DNA of 64,000 bases, taken from Cycas panzhihuaensis. Taxonomy: Eukaryota > Cycadophyta. The translations under genes and the position numbers were made by a program. The notes beneath the pieces are model-generated. The model worked only from the letters and a program-made list of their open reading frames with translations, was not told the origin of the DNA and made no database searches. The DNA lies in assembly GCA_023213395.1 (NCBI GenBank), contig CM041465.1:181419741-181483740 (forward strand), in the 5' to 3' direction. This document shows positions 49,731-60,634 of this stretch, in pieces; position 1 is the stretch's first letter, and each line of letters begins with the position of its first letter.

Positions 49731-51120
49731 GATAGGGGCATCTACAAACTATTCTGCCACTACCATCCCCTTCTTTAATTTCCTGTTGATGATGTGGAGA
49801 TTGAAGTCCTGAAGGAGGATGGCCCAATGACCGACCCCACCTGTTAGGTCAGAACGGGTGAGTAAATAATGTAAGGGATCTGATTGAATGATCACCTTGG
49901 TAGTGTTCCCAAGCAAGTAGTTCCTAAACGTCTTGGTTGCGTATACCAAGGAGAGGCATTCCTTCTCGGCTGGAGAGTAGTTGAGTTCAGTAGCCATGAG
50001 AGTGTGGCTAATGAAGTAGATGGCCTTCTCAGTTCCTGAATCATCCTCCTGGGCCAGCATAGTCCCCAAGGACCCATCGGTCACCGAGGTATATAGGATG
50101 AAGGGCCTATCAAAGCAAGGGGGCGCTAATGTCGGAGTAGAAGTAAGGGCTTCCTTAAATCCTTCGTAAGGTTATTGGGCCTTAGTCGACCAAACAAACA
50201 GGGCTCCCTTCTTTAATAGGTTAGTAAGGGATTTGGCATTCATGGCGAAGTTTGTTGAGAAATGCCTAAGAAATCTGAGCCTACCTAGAAATGACTTAAT
50301 CTGTCGTTGAGTTCTAGGTGGCAGCATGTCAAGGATTGCCTTGACTTTGTCAGGGTTAATTTGAATTCCTTGTTTTGACACAAGGAACCCAAGGAGTTTG
50401 CCAGAAGTGATGGCAAACATGCATTTGAGTGGATTGAGACTTACGTGGTACTTGCGGCATCGTGTGAAGATGGCCCGCAAGTCTGAGGGGTGATGGGCTC
50501 TAACGCGCGAGAGACCCATCGTGTCATCCATAAAGACCTCCAATGTGTTGTTGATAAGGTCATGGAAGATGAAATGCATCGCCCTTTGATAAGTAGCGTC
50601 TGTATTTTTTAGTCCGAAGGGTATCACCTTGTAGGCGAAGGTACCCCACGGGGTGGTGAAGGCCATCTTATGGCGGTCTTCGGGAGAGATTTAAATTTGA
50701 TTATAAAAGAAAAAGCCATCCATCAAGGACATGACTTCAAATTTGATGGTTCGATCAATGATCTGATCGATAAAAGGGAGTGGGAAATTATCCTTAGGAT
50801 ATGCATTATTGATGTCACAGAAGTCAACGTATATCCGGATGGTCCCATTCTTTTTAGCAATGGGAACGATGTTAGACACCTATTTAGGGTAGTCAATGGA
50901 AGTGATAAGTCCTACATCTAGGAGTTTCTCAACCTCCATTTTGATGGTAGCTGAGAGTTTAGGATGAAGTGGGCATTATTTCTGGTACATGGGGTGAGCG
51001 CTAGGAATGGTAGTAAGGTTGAGGGTGACAATGGAAGGATTGATTCCCTTCATATCAGAGTAATCCCATGCAAAAACATCTCAGAACTCCTGGAATAAAA
51101 GGGAGTATTCCCTCATCTCA
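49731..51120 (-). pseudogene. Reverse transcriptase and RNase H of the Tat region (decayed)
   Basis: RT blocks in order: PIAKKNGTIRIYVDFCDINN (about 50870), FPLPFIDQIID, FTTPWGTFAYKVIPFGLKN (about 50660), the catalytic FMDD at about 50535-50524 (intact), LNPLKCMFAITSGKLLGFLV, then the GRLRFLRHFS connection typical of Tat. RNase H follows from 50084 with DGSLGTMLAQED, YFISHTLMATELNYSPAEKE and IQSDPLHYLL. This part is in a different frame from gag-protease, so a shift lies between 51170 and 50880. Confidence 0.9.
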
Positions 51121-51169
51121 TCAGGAGAACATTCAACCCCCACCTTAATGACCTTACCTGGGGCGAGGA

Positions 51170-53079
51170 CTATATCCTGGGTTGCCCCCATGCACATGGC
51201 ATTCCATCCTCGAAATAAAGGGGGGCAAGGTCAATGGGAGGAGACAGAACATGAGATGGGATTGGGTTAGCGAGAGTGGACCCAATCGCTAAGACCTTCT
51301 GGTGGCCAAGTCTATGGTAACCAAAAGGAAGGTTAGGCATAGAGCCCGCTAAGTGCTCAAGTAGAGCCTCATCGTCTTCAAAGTAATCCACCCTGTAGAT
51401 GACCTTACTTCGAATAGACGAGGCACGAGAGGAAGTGGGAGCAACAGGGCCATGGTGGTTGGCAAGCTATCCAACATCCCTAGAAGACTCTAAGGGAGAG
51501 TTGGGAAGGGGCCCCTCGTAAGGGGCAAAAGGAAGTTCCTCAGATTCATCACCTCCGGGGGGTGATGAAGAGGAAGAGTCAAGGATCAATAAATCAATGC
51601 GAGCAATAACATATGATATAAGGGGATGATCGATCTCTCCAACGAGAGGGGTCCTAGGTTGGGACCTAGAACAAGGAGGGTGCCTCCTACTAGTGCGAAG
51701 GAAAGAAACAAGGCGAGGAAGGTCCTCGTCCTCACCATGGGACTCGTCATCACTAAATATGGTAAGGTACCCATAGCTTCTAACATAAATAGAAGCGAAA
51801 TGGGTAAGGCTTGAGGAAGAAGATGTCGGATCTCCTTCAAGATGAGATGAATCGGGTATGCTGATAGAACAAGCCGGGGCATAGGTGGAAGGGCCTTTAT
51901 CCCCCTTCTCACGACCATGGCTCGCTTGGTTGGTTTGATGAGATTGTTTAATAAGTGGGCGTTCACGGGAAACAACCCTCATTCGCCCATCATGGACGAA
52001 CTTGAGTTGCCCCCAGCGGGTTGAACACATGACTTCCATCTAATCAAGCCATGGTCGACCCAAAAGAAGATTGTAGTCAATGTCTATGTCAAGGACTACA
52101 ATGTCGATGAGGACGATCTTATCCTCAAGAGTGAGAGGGATCGAAACGGATCCTAAGGGAGTCTTCTCGCTTCCATCGTAGCCTTGACATTGCCATGGAA
52201 TGGGTTCCAAGGCAGAAATGTCAAGCTCTTGTATGACACGCAAGGGCATGGCATTAACGGAAGAACAATTGTTGACAATGGTCCTTCATAAAGTGCAATC
52301 AAGTGTATCAATAATAATGGTGAAAGGGAAGTTCCACTGGCACTCCCTTTCATAAGTAGAAGGAAGGTCTTTAAGATCAAAGGAAATGATAGGCTCATGG
52401 CCTTGGGCAATACCCAAAGCGTGAATGGGCGCGTCACCCAATCCTAAAGCTTCTAAAAGGAGTGTTCATTGTTCAGGACAACTTCTCAAGATATCCATAA
52501 TGGACATCCCAGTAGCCATGGTACAAAGCTCATTGACAATAGAAAAGGACTTCCCCTTAACCATAGGTTAAAGAAGGGCTCCTCTGAAGTCATAATGACC
52601 AGTACGAACGAGAATAGTCTTAGGAAGTAAAGAGACTTCTGGAAGGGAGGTTTCTAGAAGAGGATCAGGATGTGGAATGGATGAAGAGCTGTTGGTTGCC
52701 TCTTTAGCAGCTTGAGACCGAGTCAAGGCATATAGAGGGGTGGCCTCAAGCATCTGGATCGCCTTCTTCCCTTTATTCTGGGACCGTGAAGGTGAAGGGG
52801 TACAATGATCTTGGGAGCGCAAGGAAGAAGACGAACCCCACGTGCCCTTCCCTTTACTATGTGAAGGGCGCGGGTTCAGAGATCTTCCCCGATTCCAGTT
52901 GTTCTTTAGTTGAGAGTTGCGATCACACTCCCTATGTTTAGAGAACGGATCTCTATGGACTGGTTGGTGAAGGTTGGGCCTTGAGGCCCGTTTGGGAGAT
53001 GGGTCACGTTGCGACGCATCCCTAGGATGTTGAACCTGGCAATGCGAATCATCATGGAAACATTCTCCATGAACGAAGC
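51170..53079 (-). pseudogene. gag C-terminus and protease of the Tat region (decayed)
   Basis: The frame starts with a zinc-finger-like WCFVHGECFHDDSHC (about 53079-53035), matching the Tat gag 'yCefH..GH...C' pattern with the second site altered, then a Ser/Arg-rich stretch. The protease near 52290-52040 reads NNCSSVNAMPL where the family has D-G-G/S-S, and ends DYNLLLGRPWLD, a strong family motif. The catalytic Asp and Gly are both replaced, so protease activity is not expected. A long Ser/Pro/acidic linker (52039-51170) leads to RT. Confidence 0.82.
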
Positions 53080-53108
53080 ACCACTTTTTCTCAAGCGAGG
53101 AATCAGAC
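53080..53108. repeat. 29-bp direct repeat flanking a 780-bp insert (left)
   Basis: Matches 53861-53889 with one mismatch. The core is tctcaagcgaggaatcagac. In gag this codes for SDSSLEKKW on the minus strand, so gag sequence is repeated on both sides of the insert. Confidence 0.92.
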
Positions 53109-53365
53109 AGCATATCCCCCTTGGCCATATAATTGTACGATTCTTGGAAATTCAAAACCCAATTTCCCCCATAAATCGTCCGATCCAAATGGAAGAGAAG
53201 TTTCGATATCTCCACCTCTTCATTAGGCAGACGCTCATCTTGAACTACTGAATAAATAGTATGATTAAACAATGTGATCACAACATTGTAGGTGCTCGCA
53301 ATGGGACATATGCAACTTACCTCATTAATAATGGGTGACATAGCTTGTTGCAAAAGTCCCTTCAC
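53109..53365 (-). other. Part of the insert of unknown origin
   Basis: An open minus-strand frame from 53365 runs through this piece into gag. No domain is recognised. It may be another organelle fragment joined to the nad4 piece. Confidence 0.4.
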
Positions 53366-53703
53366 CCTAAGGGGGATACACTATGCCGAAAATCATCCCA
53401 AGCACTGCTGATATGGCTACTAAGCCATTTCTTTGGAAAGCTCCTACTAAGATGGGAAATTCCCGACAGAGTGCTAGTACTGTAAACCCATATTGGCTAA
53501 AGTGGAAAAGAAGAAAATGGTAGAGGGATTTGACATGGTGCTTACTGAACCTCCATAATATTTAGCAGGTTGAGTCTTATGTCGGTCATATGGAACATTA
53601 ACACATGGAAAAGGGACTGAAGGAACCGGTCCATGACTTGACATCGATAGAATGCTACCTCTAATTCCCTATATATTTGATAGAGTGAAATATTCCCCAC
53701 TGA
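53366..53703 (-). pseudogene. nad4: Nuclear copy of mitochondrial nad4 exon (NUMT)
   Basis: The minus strand encodes blocks of NADH dehydrogenase subunit 4: SILSMSSHGPVPS, VPYDRHKTQPAKYYGGSVST, STIFFFSTLANMG, then after an indel ILVGAFQRNGLVAISAVLGM. In plants nad4 is a mitochondrial complex I subunit. Here it sits inside a nuclear retrotransposon gag, is broken by one stop and an indel, and cannot function. Several residues are Ser or Pro where plant nad4 proteins have Leu or Phe (for example MSSHGPV against the expected MLSHGLV). This is the C-to-U editing pattern, so the source was genomic mitochondrial DNA, not edited mRNA. Confidence 0.9.
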
Positions 53704-53830
53704 TCAGAGTACGCTGATTACCCTCTGAACCGTACAAGATAGTTACCATCTATCATACAACTTTCTAACTCCACTTATTTTTCTGGTTGTTCTACTCTAT
53801 CAGATCGATGGTAGTATCTGAGATCTGTTA
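53704..53830 (-). ncRNA. 3' end of a nad4 group II intron (relic)
   Basis: Directly upstream of the nad4 exon piece. The minus strand has a domain-V-like hairpin at about 53763-53727, ending tgtacggttc, then an agag...ctct domain-VI-like stem, then the exon. The position corresponds to the intron that precedes this exon in seed plant nad4. It is non-functional in the nucleus. Confidence 0.72.
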
Positions 53831-53860
53831 CTGGGGTAATGAACTGGAAGGGCGACATTC

Positions 53861-53889
53861 ACCACTTCTTCTCAAGCGAGGAATCAGAC
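53861..53889. repeat. 29-bp direct repeat flanking a 780-bp insert (right)
   Basis: Partner of 53080-53108. Confidence 0.92.
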
Positions 53890-55726
53890 TTCCTTGCTTG
53901 AGAGGATTGGGTGTTGCTGCCCTTGGAAGGAGTAGCTTGGGAAGCTTGTTGGATTGGTTTGTTGGATGTGGGCGATGAAGGAGCTTGAAGTTTAAGTTCC
54001 CTCATTATGCGTTCGGATGAATGTATGGCAGAGGTAAGTGGATCGAGGGTCTTCTCGGTTGAGTGGGAAGAAGACCTAGTAGGCTGTCAAGGTTTAGTTT
54101 CTTTAGTTGGGGGAGGTGCCTTATGTCACTGTGAGAGCTTAAGGGGCTTCTTGAGTCTAGCCTAGATCTCAATAGCTTCAAGTGCCAAGCACTTTGCAAT
54201 GGCAGAATCACATGTAGTTGCCCCCATCTTAAGGACTTCCAGATGGATTTCAGGGCATAGTGCATTGACAAAGATATCCCTCTTCAATTCCTCAGGCAAA
54301 GTAGCCTTGGTGGAATGGAGGAGGTCATGGAATTACTGCATAAAGTCACGATTTATCTCATCATAACCTTATTTAAGTGAGATGAGAGATTTCATTCCAC
54401 TTTCAAAAGGACGAGCCACGTCAAAATAGTTGATGAACTCATCCATAAGTTGCTGGAATGAGTGGGTAGGCGATAGAACCATTTGAGAGCATCACCTTGA
54501 AGGGATCGTGGAAATAGTTTTATTAATATGTGATCATAGACCCAGTAGTCTATGCATGCCATAGAGAAACTATGGATATGCTCTACTGGATCCTGCGATG
54601 AAGTTCCATCAAACTTAGGAACTTCGAGGGGATGAGGCAATAAGTTGGTTCTTAGCGCCTCGATAGACAAGGGTGTCGATCTATAATCGATAAAGGGACA
54701 TTCCCTCGCCTGGATCATATGATCAGAAAAAGATGAAGAAGACAATGAACAAGGAGCGGATGGAGGTGGAAGGCCTATCCCTCCTTGAGGAAATACCCCT
54801 TGTTGAAAAGGGACTTGAGGATAAGCACATTGAAATGAAGTTGGGCTTCCTTTCGAAGGCGTTCCATAAGGAGCTACGCAAGATATTGGAAATGAGGGGT
54901 GAGAGACTGGGTTCTACCCATATAGGCCATCCATAGGTGGCATGACCCCATATAGGTATAAAGGGTCCACCCCATAAACAAGAATGTGGTTCTCTTTACC
55001 ATGCCCCCAAGGCTAAGATGTATAGCCTGGAGGGACATAAAGAGAAGGACCACTAGGTTGGGTTTGGGCACATATGGAGACAGGTCCCACATGACTAGAA
55101 GTAGAGGTGTTAGTAGGCCCTCTAGGCCTACTAGGGAATACATACGCCATATTAGGAGGTGGCGTGTTGGCTTGACTAGGGAGAGGTATGCTAACCCCAA
55201 GCTAGGAGAAAGACATACTACGAGAGGTCCCTGAAGAGTTAGGACCGTGATGAGAAGTAGACGATGCAATGGATGTCCCTAGAGTAGATGTAAAGATCAA
55301 ACAGGACAGATATGGTAGGATAAATAGGTTACTTGTTGTAGGTGGAGTAGAAGTGGATGAAGGCAGTGGGGTAGATGTGGATGAGGAAGGTTCCCCACCA
55401 TACAAAGCGTCTTCAAACCACTTAAGACATGGTTGAAGGCGAGCGGCCTGAAAGCACTCGTTAAGGGCTTCAACCACATCGATAAGAGGGGTATCCTCCT
55501 GATCGTAAGAGGTGGATGGGACCTCAAACAAAGTGGACCTCTCAGGGCACTCCTCGTAAGAATCACTACTTAGGTGATGAATCTCAAGAGAAGACGGGTG
55601 TTGTTGATCACCCAGATAGTAGATAGGATGATCACCCCCATGGGTAGATTCTAGAAAGGATGTGGGAAACTCATGAGCTCCGAAAGCAAAGGCATGGTAT
55701 GCCCAATCTGGAGGATATCCTTCCAT
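53890..55726 (-). pseudogene. gag of the Tat region, N-terminal part (decayed)
   Basis: The start ATG is at 55726. A long Ser/Pro/Thr-rich N-terminus is followed by the gag core near 54620-54470: VPKFDGTSSQDPVEHIHSF, then LFPRSLQGDALKWFYRLP, the conserved retrotransposon gag pattern. After a frameshift at about 54460 the core continues (FVNALCPEIHLEVLK near 54280). It ends at the SDSSLEKKW codons where the insert begins. Most in-frame stops fit Gln or Trp. It would form the particle coat. Confidence 0.85.
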
Positions 55727-55962
55727 TGTTAAATCAGAATCTGATGATGGAAGGAGGTGGTATGTGGGGTCTTCTAATAACGAAGGTAAACCTCATAGGC
55801 GACATGAGAAGCATCGCATATAAAACTTGCTAATGTGTTAGAAGAGAAGAAAGAATGCAAAGTATACATTGGGGGTTGGCCAACGAAAGGGATAAAAGGG
55901 AGAAAGCTATTATGAGGTAGTAGCACCAACTGGAAGAGATGGAACTAGTTCCGATACTGGTA

Positions 55963-55982
55963 GGTCCCCAATATGGTTGCCA
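55963..55982 (-). promoter_or_regulatory. Primer binding site of the Tat region
   Basis: The minus strand reads tggcaaccatattggggacc directly after the 5' LTR. The form tggc-ac...tggggacc resembles sites used by Tat elements, not the initiator-Met type of the other elements here. The exact tRNA is not determined. Confidence 0.65.
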
Positions 55983-55983
55983 G

Positions 55984-58788
55984 TGGAACTGCATCTGCGG
56001 GATGGTCACTATGCTTGATAGGAATCGAGGTGGTCAACAACTGAAGCTGGGGGTATGGATGGAAACCTATAAGCAAGAAGGAACACCACACAGGGTGTTT
56101 GTGCGCCAGAGCGCGAGTTCGAGACCCGTGAATGTTGCTCAACTACGTCGGAGTAGCTTTTAAATTAGAGAGGGAAGACACACACGGGGGTACCTCAGAT
56201 GGTCTCAAAGAGGAAGGTCCTCCTACCCTTGGATGGTTGGAAGGGGAGAGGAGAGACCCTCGAAGGAGGGGTTCCAATGGCGAAGGAACGCGAGATAGAA
56301 GAGTATAGGCAAAGGGCCTAAGACAAACATAGGTAGGCTTTTTTAAGGTTAATTGGCCTAAAGTAAATTTAACCAAGGAAAGGGATGGGAAAAGGGTGAC
56401 TAAGAACTACTCTCCCTATCTCTCTCTCTTTCATTCAATGATAAAAGCCTAAGAGAAAAAAAGGGAATAAATGTCTTATGTGCATTCAAGCATGCAAGCC
56501 AAATGAAGTGCAACTAAGGGTGCTTTAAGACTATATGGGAAAAAATGGGGAGGAATGTAGTCCCTACTATGTCCTTTTCCTATAAAAGACAAGCACATAA
56601 CACACTTATGCAAGCAAATGCAAGTAGTTAGTTTATTACCCCTTTTTACCTTTACGTGATCTATTAAGCAAATGTAATAGATATTAGATAAGAGCATAAA
56701 AAGGGAAGGGGTGGATAGAGAGAGGGAACATGTACCCGAGAAGTGTAGCGGTTGATGAAGAACTTCACTAGCGCGTAATGTATGCCCTCTTGCTAATAGT
56801 TGGTGCATAACCAAAGTTGGTGTGGAAAACAGGGGCTTCCTTACCTTCCCCATATAAAAGACAAAGTGAAGCGGGAAAAGCAAAGAAAGCGAGTAAATAT
56901 ACCAAGAAGCAAGCAAAGTAGAAGAGAAGAGAAGGATGAAGGCTTACCTAGAGTCGTAAATTTTTCCTCTTCACAAACGTCACTTCAAACCTGCATCCAC
57001 AAGAGACTTTAACTTCTAAGAAGGGGTTGTAAGATACTATATAGGCAAATATATGATATAAATGCTAAAATTTTATATTTTAGGTTAGTGGAACTACTAC
57101 TGAAAATAATTATACTTTTCTCAAAGTAAAACCATGCATGCTAAGCAAGAAGGGAAAGGGTACCCTCAGGATGGAAAAACCCTCTGCTAAAGGTTTTCCA
57201 TGCAGCCTCAAAATATAGTAAGGTAAGGGTTATGTGATAGTCTATGAATAACAAATAAGCATGGGGATGAATGATGTAGGATGTAGGAGAGATACTTAGG
57301 TAACAGAGTCGCTACAGATAACGAATTGCCACACAAGCCTCATCGAAGGTCTAAATGGGTGCTATATAAGATTAGGGGCATAAAGAAGGCCCAAAGGAAG
57401 AGCATGCAGGTCTAGAATCAATGCAGCAAGGGCTACACATGTTGATATCCAGCGCAGGCTTAGATTCCACCCACTCCTAGTTAACTCAAGGAAAGCATGG
57501 GCGCAAGAGAGGAAGGAAGGGAAGGGGTTTTTCCTTGGGGAGTAGGTTTAATTGGGACGGATCCTACCTTACTCCCTTCACCCAATCCTTGTATACCCTC
57601 TCCTGCAACTTTCTTGAAGAAAACCGGCAGAGAAATGGGATGGAAATCAAGGTATACAAACCCAAACACAAGGAAAAGCAATCCTTTCTACAACCAAAGG
57701 ACAAAAGAGAAGGAAAAATACACTTTCAAATAGACTCTAATGGAACGAATACATACTAAATCATGAAAATAAAGTAAAGGGTACCTGCAGGGCTGAGTTA
57801 AGGGTAGATTTACCCCTATAACCAGCAAAAAAGAGCAGGTCCTGCAAGGTTTGCAGGGTATTTCCTAAAGTGGAGCTGTAGAAGACACTTGCTGGGTGAA
57901 GTTGAGGAAGAACCAAAGAGATCTTACTTGTAAATGCTTGCAGGAGGGTCTCCCACCACGAAACAGAGCTGCTACAGGTGGATACTAAGCTAGAATGGTA
58001 GAAAACGCAGAGTTGCAGGCACACCTGTGAAGGAGAGGAGGAAGAACCAAAATTATAGCAGTAGAACGTGATGTTTGAGAGCCAAGAGATGTGAAATGAG
58101 GAACTTTTTGGGATACATACTCATCCCAACCCTAATCGAGTGATTAGGGTGTGAATAGGGCTGAGTTGGTTATTTATCCACATGGCAATTCTACGAAAAG
58201 AGTGAGAATTGCCACGACGGATAAAAAAAATAAAGGGAACAGTCGCATTGAGGTAAACTTCGCGGTACCACTTAGTTTATAATAGTGCGAGACCAGGAGA
58301 CTAAAATGGCAATGGCCAAGGTTTTGGGAGCCTTAGAAAGAGGTGTGGCAAGCTTAGGAGGGGCTGGCCCTCCTGTCTAAGCGGCTAGGGATAGTCCGGA
58401 TGGCATGTGAACTAGACCAAATGAGGCACCAAGAGCTAGAAATCCTAGAAATGTCATGATGGGGACACAGGATCAGGGTATGAGCGGATCATACCAACTG
58501 AGCGAGGACTGAGGTGATGTAGATATAGTACAGAGGGTCGTAGAATGCCATGTGGATGTCTACCTTGCAGAAAAGTAGGGCCCGCAGGTCGTCATAGGCT
58601 AAAAGTATGACAAGCAGCATGATCAAGCAGTAGATGCAAGGTAATCACACAAATGTGGCAGTCAATCATGCAATGAGGCAATGCTTCAATCTAGCTTTCT
58701 AAAGAAATAATAAAGGTGAAAAGGAAGAAGCATACATGTGCTTACCTAAGTCGGCCTGTCCATATCCATTCTCGGTAGCCGGGAAACA
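55984..58788 (-). repeat. 5' LTR (right) of the Tat region
   Basis: Aligns with 42093-44702 over its inner 2.6 kb. Its outer 165 bp (58623-58788) has no match in the other LTR. It ends gggaaaca on the plus strand, then the host repeat. Confidence 0.82.
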
Positions 58789-58789
58789 C

Positions 58790-59309
58790 CAACATACCAT
58801 CACTTAACATATATGGTTAAAATATAAAAGGATGAAAAAAAAAAACTTAGAATTCTAAAGAAAGGAAAGTGAATGCTGTTTATACTTATGTCTCCACACC
58901 CTTTGTTTAATTAAGGGAAGAAGATAGGATGGGAGATTTTCTCTTATACCTCCAATTTTTTTTGTATTCGAAGATAAAGATATGAAGACCTTAATATAAA
59001 TAGTCTTTATATAAAGATATTGAGATAGTAGTATTAGTTATATATTTCCTTTTTATAAAGAGAACATTATGGCATAAATAATGAAGAGAATACATGCCTT
59101 TTAATTATTTAGTAGTGTTTAAATGTTATGGTGTTTCTATCTTTACTTAAGATAAGGTTAAGGAGTATGAATTCATTCCATCTAGATCCATAAGAATTAG
59201 CTATGAGTTATGGATCTAATTCATTCCATCTAGATCCATAAGATTTAGCTATGAGTTATGGATCTAATTCATTCCAAAGGTATAAGTTGATGATAAATCG
59301 ATCTTAGAC
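58790..59309 (+). repeat. Right member of the 520-bp duplication
   Basis: Partner of 41569-42089. It contains one extra 43-bp-type unit of gagttatggatctaattc (59160-59275) compared with the left member. Confidence 0.9.
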
Positions 59310-60245
59310 TTGTTACAACCCAACGTTGCCCAAAATGCCCCTATAGCAAAAATAATATCCTTCAAATAAAGAAAACCCATGTGGATTCAATTTAAAGTAA
59401 GAAGAATTAACAAAAGAGATCAACATTGTACAAATAACATGCTTACAAATTGAAATATATATTAGAATTTTAAAAAAATCCCATTTAATGAACCATGGGC
59501 TATGATGCCCTTTTGGAAACATGATAGAATCAAAGCAATGACTAGTAAGTAAACAATAGAAATGGCATAAATATAATTGCATAATGATTTATAAAAAATA
59601 ATCTTGTATTAAATCATAAATGAGTACAATAACTCATAATATACCCTCCTTATATCAATGCATCAATTCAATTACTACACACTAAATCCCCTTAATGAGA
59701 GTAAGACCACTCCTCATATTAGTGTAAGCTAAGAATAAAATTGTATAATAAAGAAACATTAAGGTATAATTGTACAAGAAGAAAACATGAAGGTAAAACT
59801 CATGCATGATGTTGCATGGTAGAAGAGAAATATAAAAACATACTTCTTTAGGGAACCTACCTAATGTAATTCATTAGTTAATATGAGTAAGAATTTTCAA
59901 CACTTACTCATAATATACAATTCATTATGCCTCATATATAAGAGATTTTTTATCTTATCAAGATTTAATGCCTTAGTGAGGATATCAACATGTTAAACCC
60001 CAGTGGGATAACAGACCAACTTAACTATCCTACACTACACCTACTTTTACACAAAGTGATTTGGACCAAGTTAGATGAGAAATATTTGTATCATACCCAA
60101 CTACTTTGTGTTGGCTATTATCACTTAAAATAATGGATTGGTTATAACTACCTTTGAGTTCACTAAGCCATTCTTTATGAATAACACTAAACAAAAAATC
60201 TTTCTCATCATCTATAGATAAAGCAATAGATTTCTTGGCTTTCTT
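59310..60245 (-). mobile_element. Right part of copy B with minus-strand copia relic
   Basis: Counterpart of 12150-13095, including the copia pol-end and protease relic near 59960-60245. It is cut at 60246 by the next gypsy element. Confidence 0.75.
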
Positions 60246-60620
60246 TGTTACATAACTTATCTAGCTAAGTTATGTAAACCACTATGAAACTTTGTGCATG
60301 TGCTGCCTAGCAGACCAATAGTATGCATGGGCGCTGCCGTCCAATAGAATGTAAGGCCACTTAGGCCACCAATAGGATTACATGTATAAGATCTTATTTT
60401 GTCTATATAAGGGTCATAAATTGTAAATGATGGTTATCTTGATAGAACATTTTTATAAAGATTATGCTATGGCACTTTCTATCTTTTGGTGATCATTTAG
60501 CGCTCTGGTGTTTCTGTGAAGCTCTTGGTTAGCTTGTTTGCTTTGTTGGATAAGTAGACACTGCTGCGATTGTCAAATTTTTTGCTATCTCAAGAGTATC
60601 AACAAGAAGAAACGTTCCAA
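60246..60620 (+). repeat. 5' LTR of gypsy element 3
   Basis: Starts tgttacataac and ends cgttcca just before the primer site. It is 375 bp. The start carries the inverted words cataactt/aagttatg around ctagct, a 20-bp palindrome-like stretch. A candidate TATA (ctatataag) is near 60403. The end is inferred from the primer site because the second LTR is not visible. Confidence 0.75.
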
Positions 60621-60622
60621 GT

Positions 60623-60634
60623 GGTATTAGAGCT
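60623..60634 (+). promoter_or_regulatory. Primer binding site, initiator-Met type
   Basis: tggtattagagc, one mismatch from the usual site. Confidence 0.85.

Larger units (their letters stand above)
42090..58788 (-). mobile_element. Tat-type Ty3/gypsy region with long LTRs (chimeric)
   Basis: Long direct repeats at about 42093-44830 and 55984-58788 flank gag, protease, RT, RNase H and integrase on the minus strand. A primer site lies next to the right repeat. RT and RNase H sequence and the long LTRs fit the Tat lineage. An antisense ORF lies between integrase and the left LTR. The LTRs differ in their U3 ends, and no 5-bp target duplication is found. Instead 520 bp of host repeat is duplicated. 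The region is therefore best read as a recombinant of two related insertions, not a single one. Confidence 0.85.
27722..60245 (+). repeat. Composite repeat, copy B (interrupted three times)
   Basis: Colinear with copy A. Removing 28188-31283 plus its duplicated attaa, then 31301-36713 plus its duplicated aaatt, restores the order seen at 123-560. Removing 42090-58788 leaves a duplication of about 520 bp (41569-42089 and 58790-59309). Pieces of copy B proper are 27722-28187, 31289-31300, 36719-42089 and 58790-60245. The left end falls inside a copia-type LTR, and the right end is cut by the gypsy element at 60246. Confidence 0.87.

Noticed and set aside
56090-56140. B-box-like gagttcgagaccc in the Tat LTR, considered as a tRNA gene
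   Set aside because: No cloverleaf or matching A box at the right distance. It is present in both LTRs as ordinary LTR sequence.
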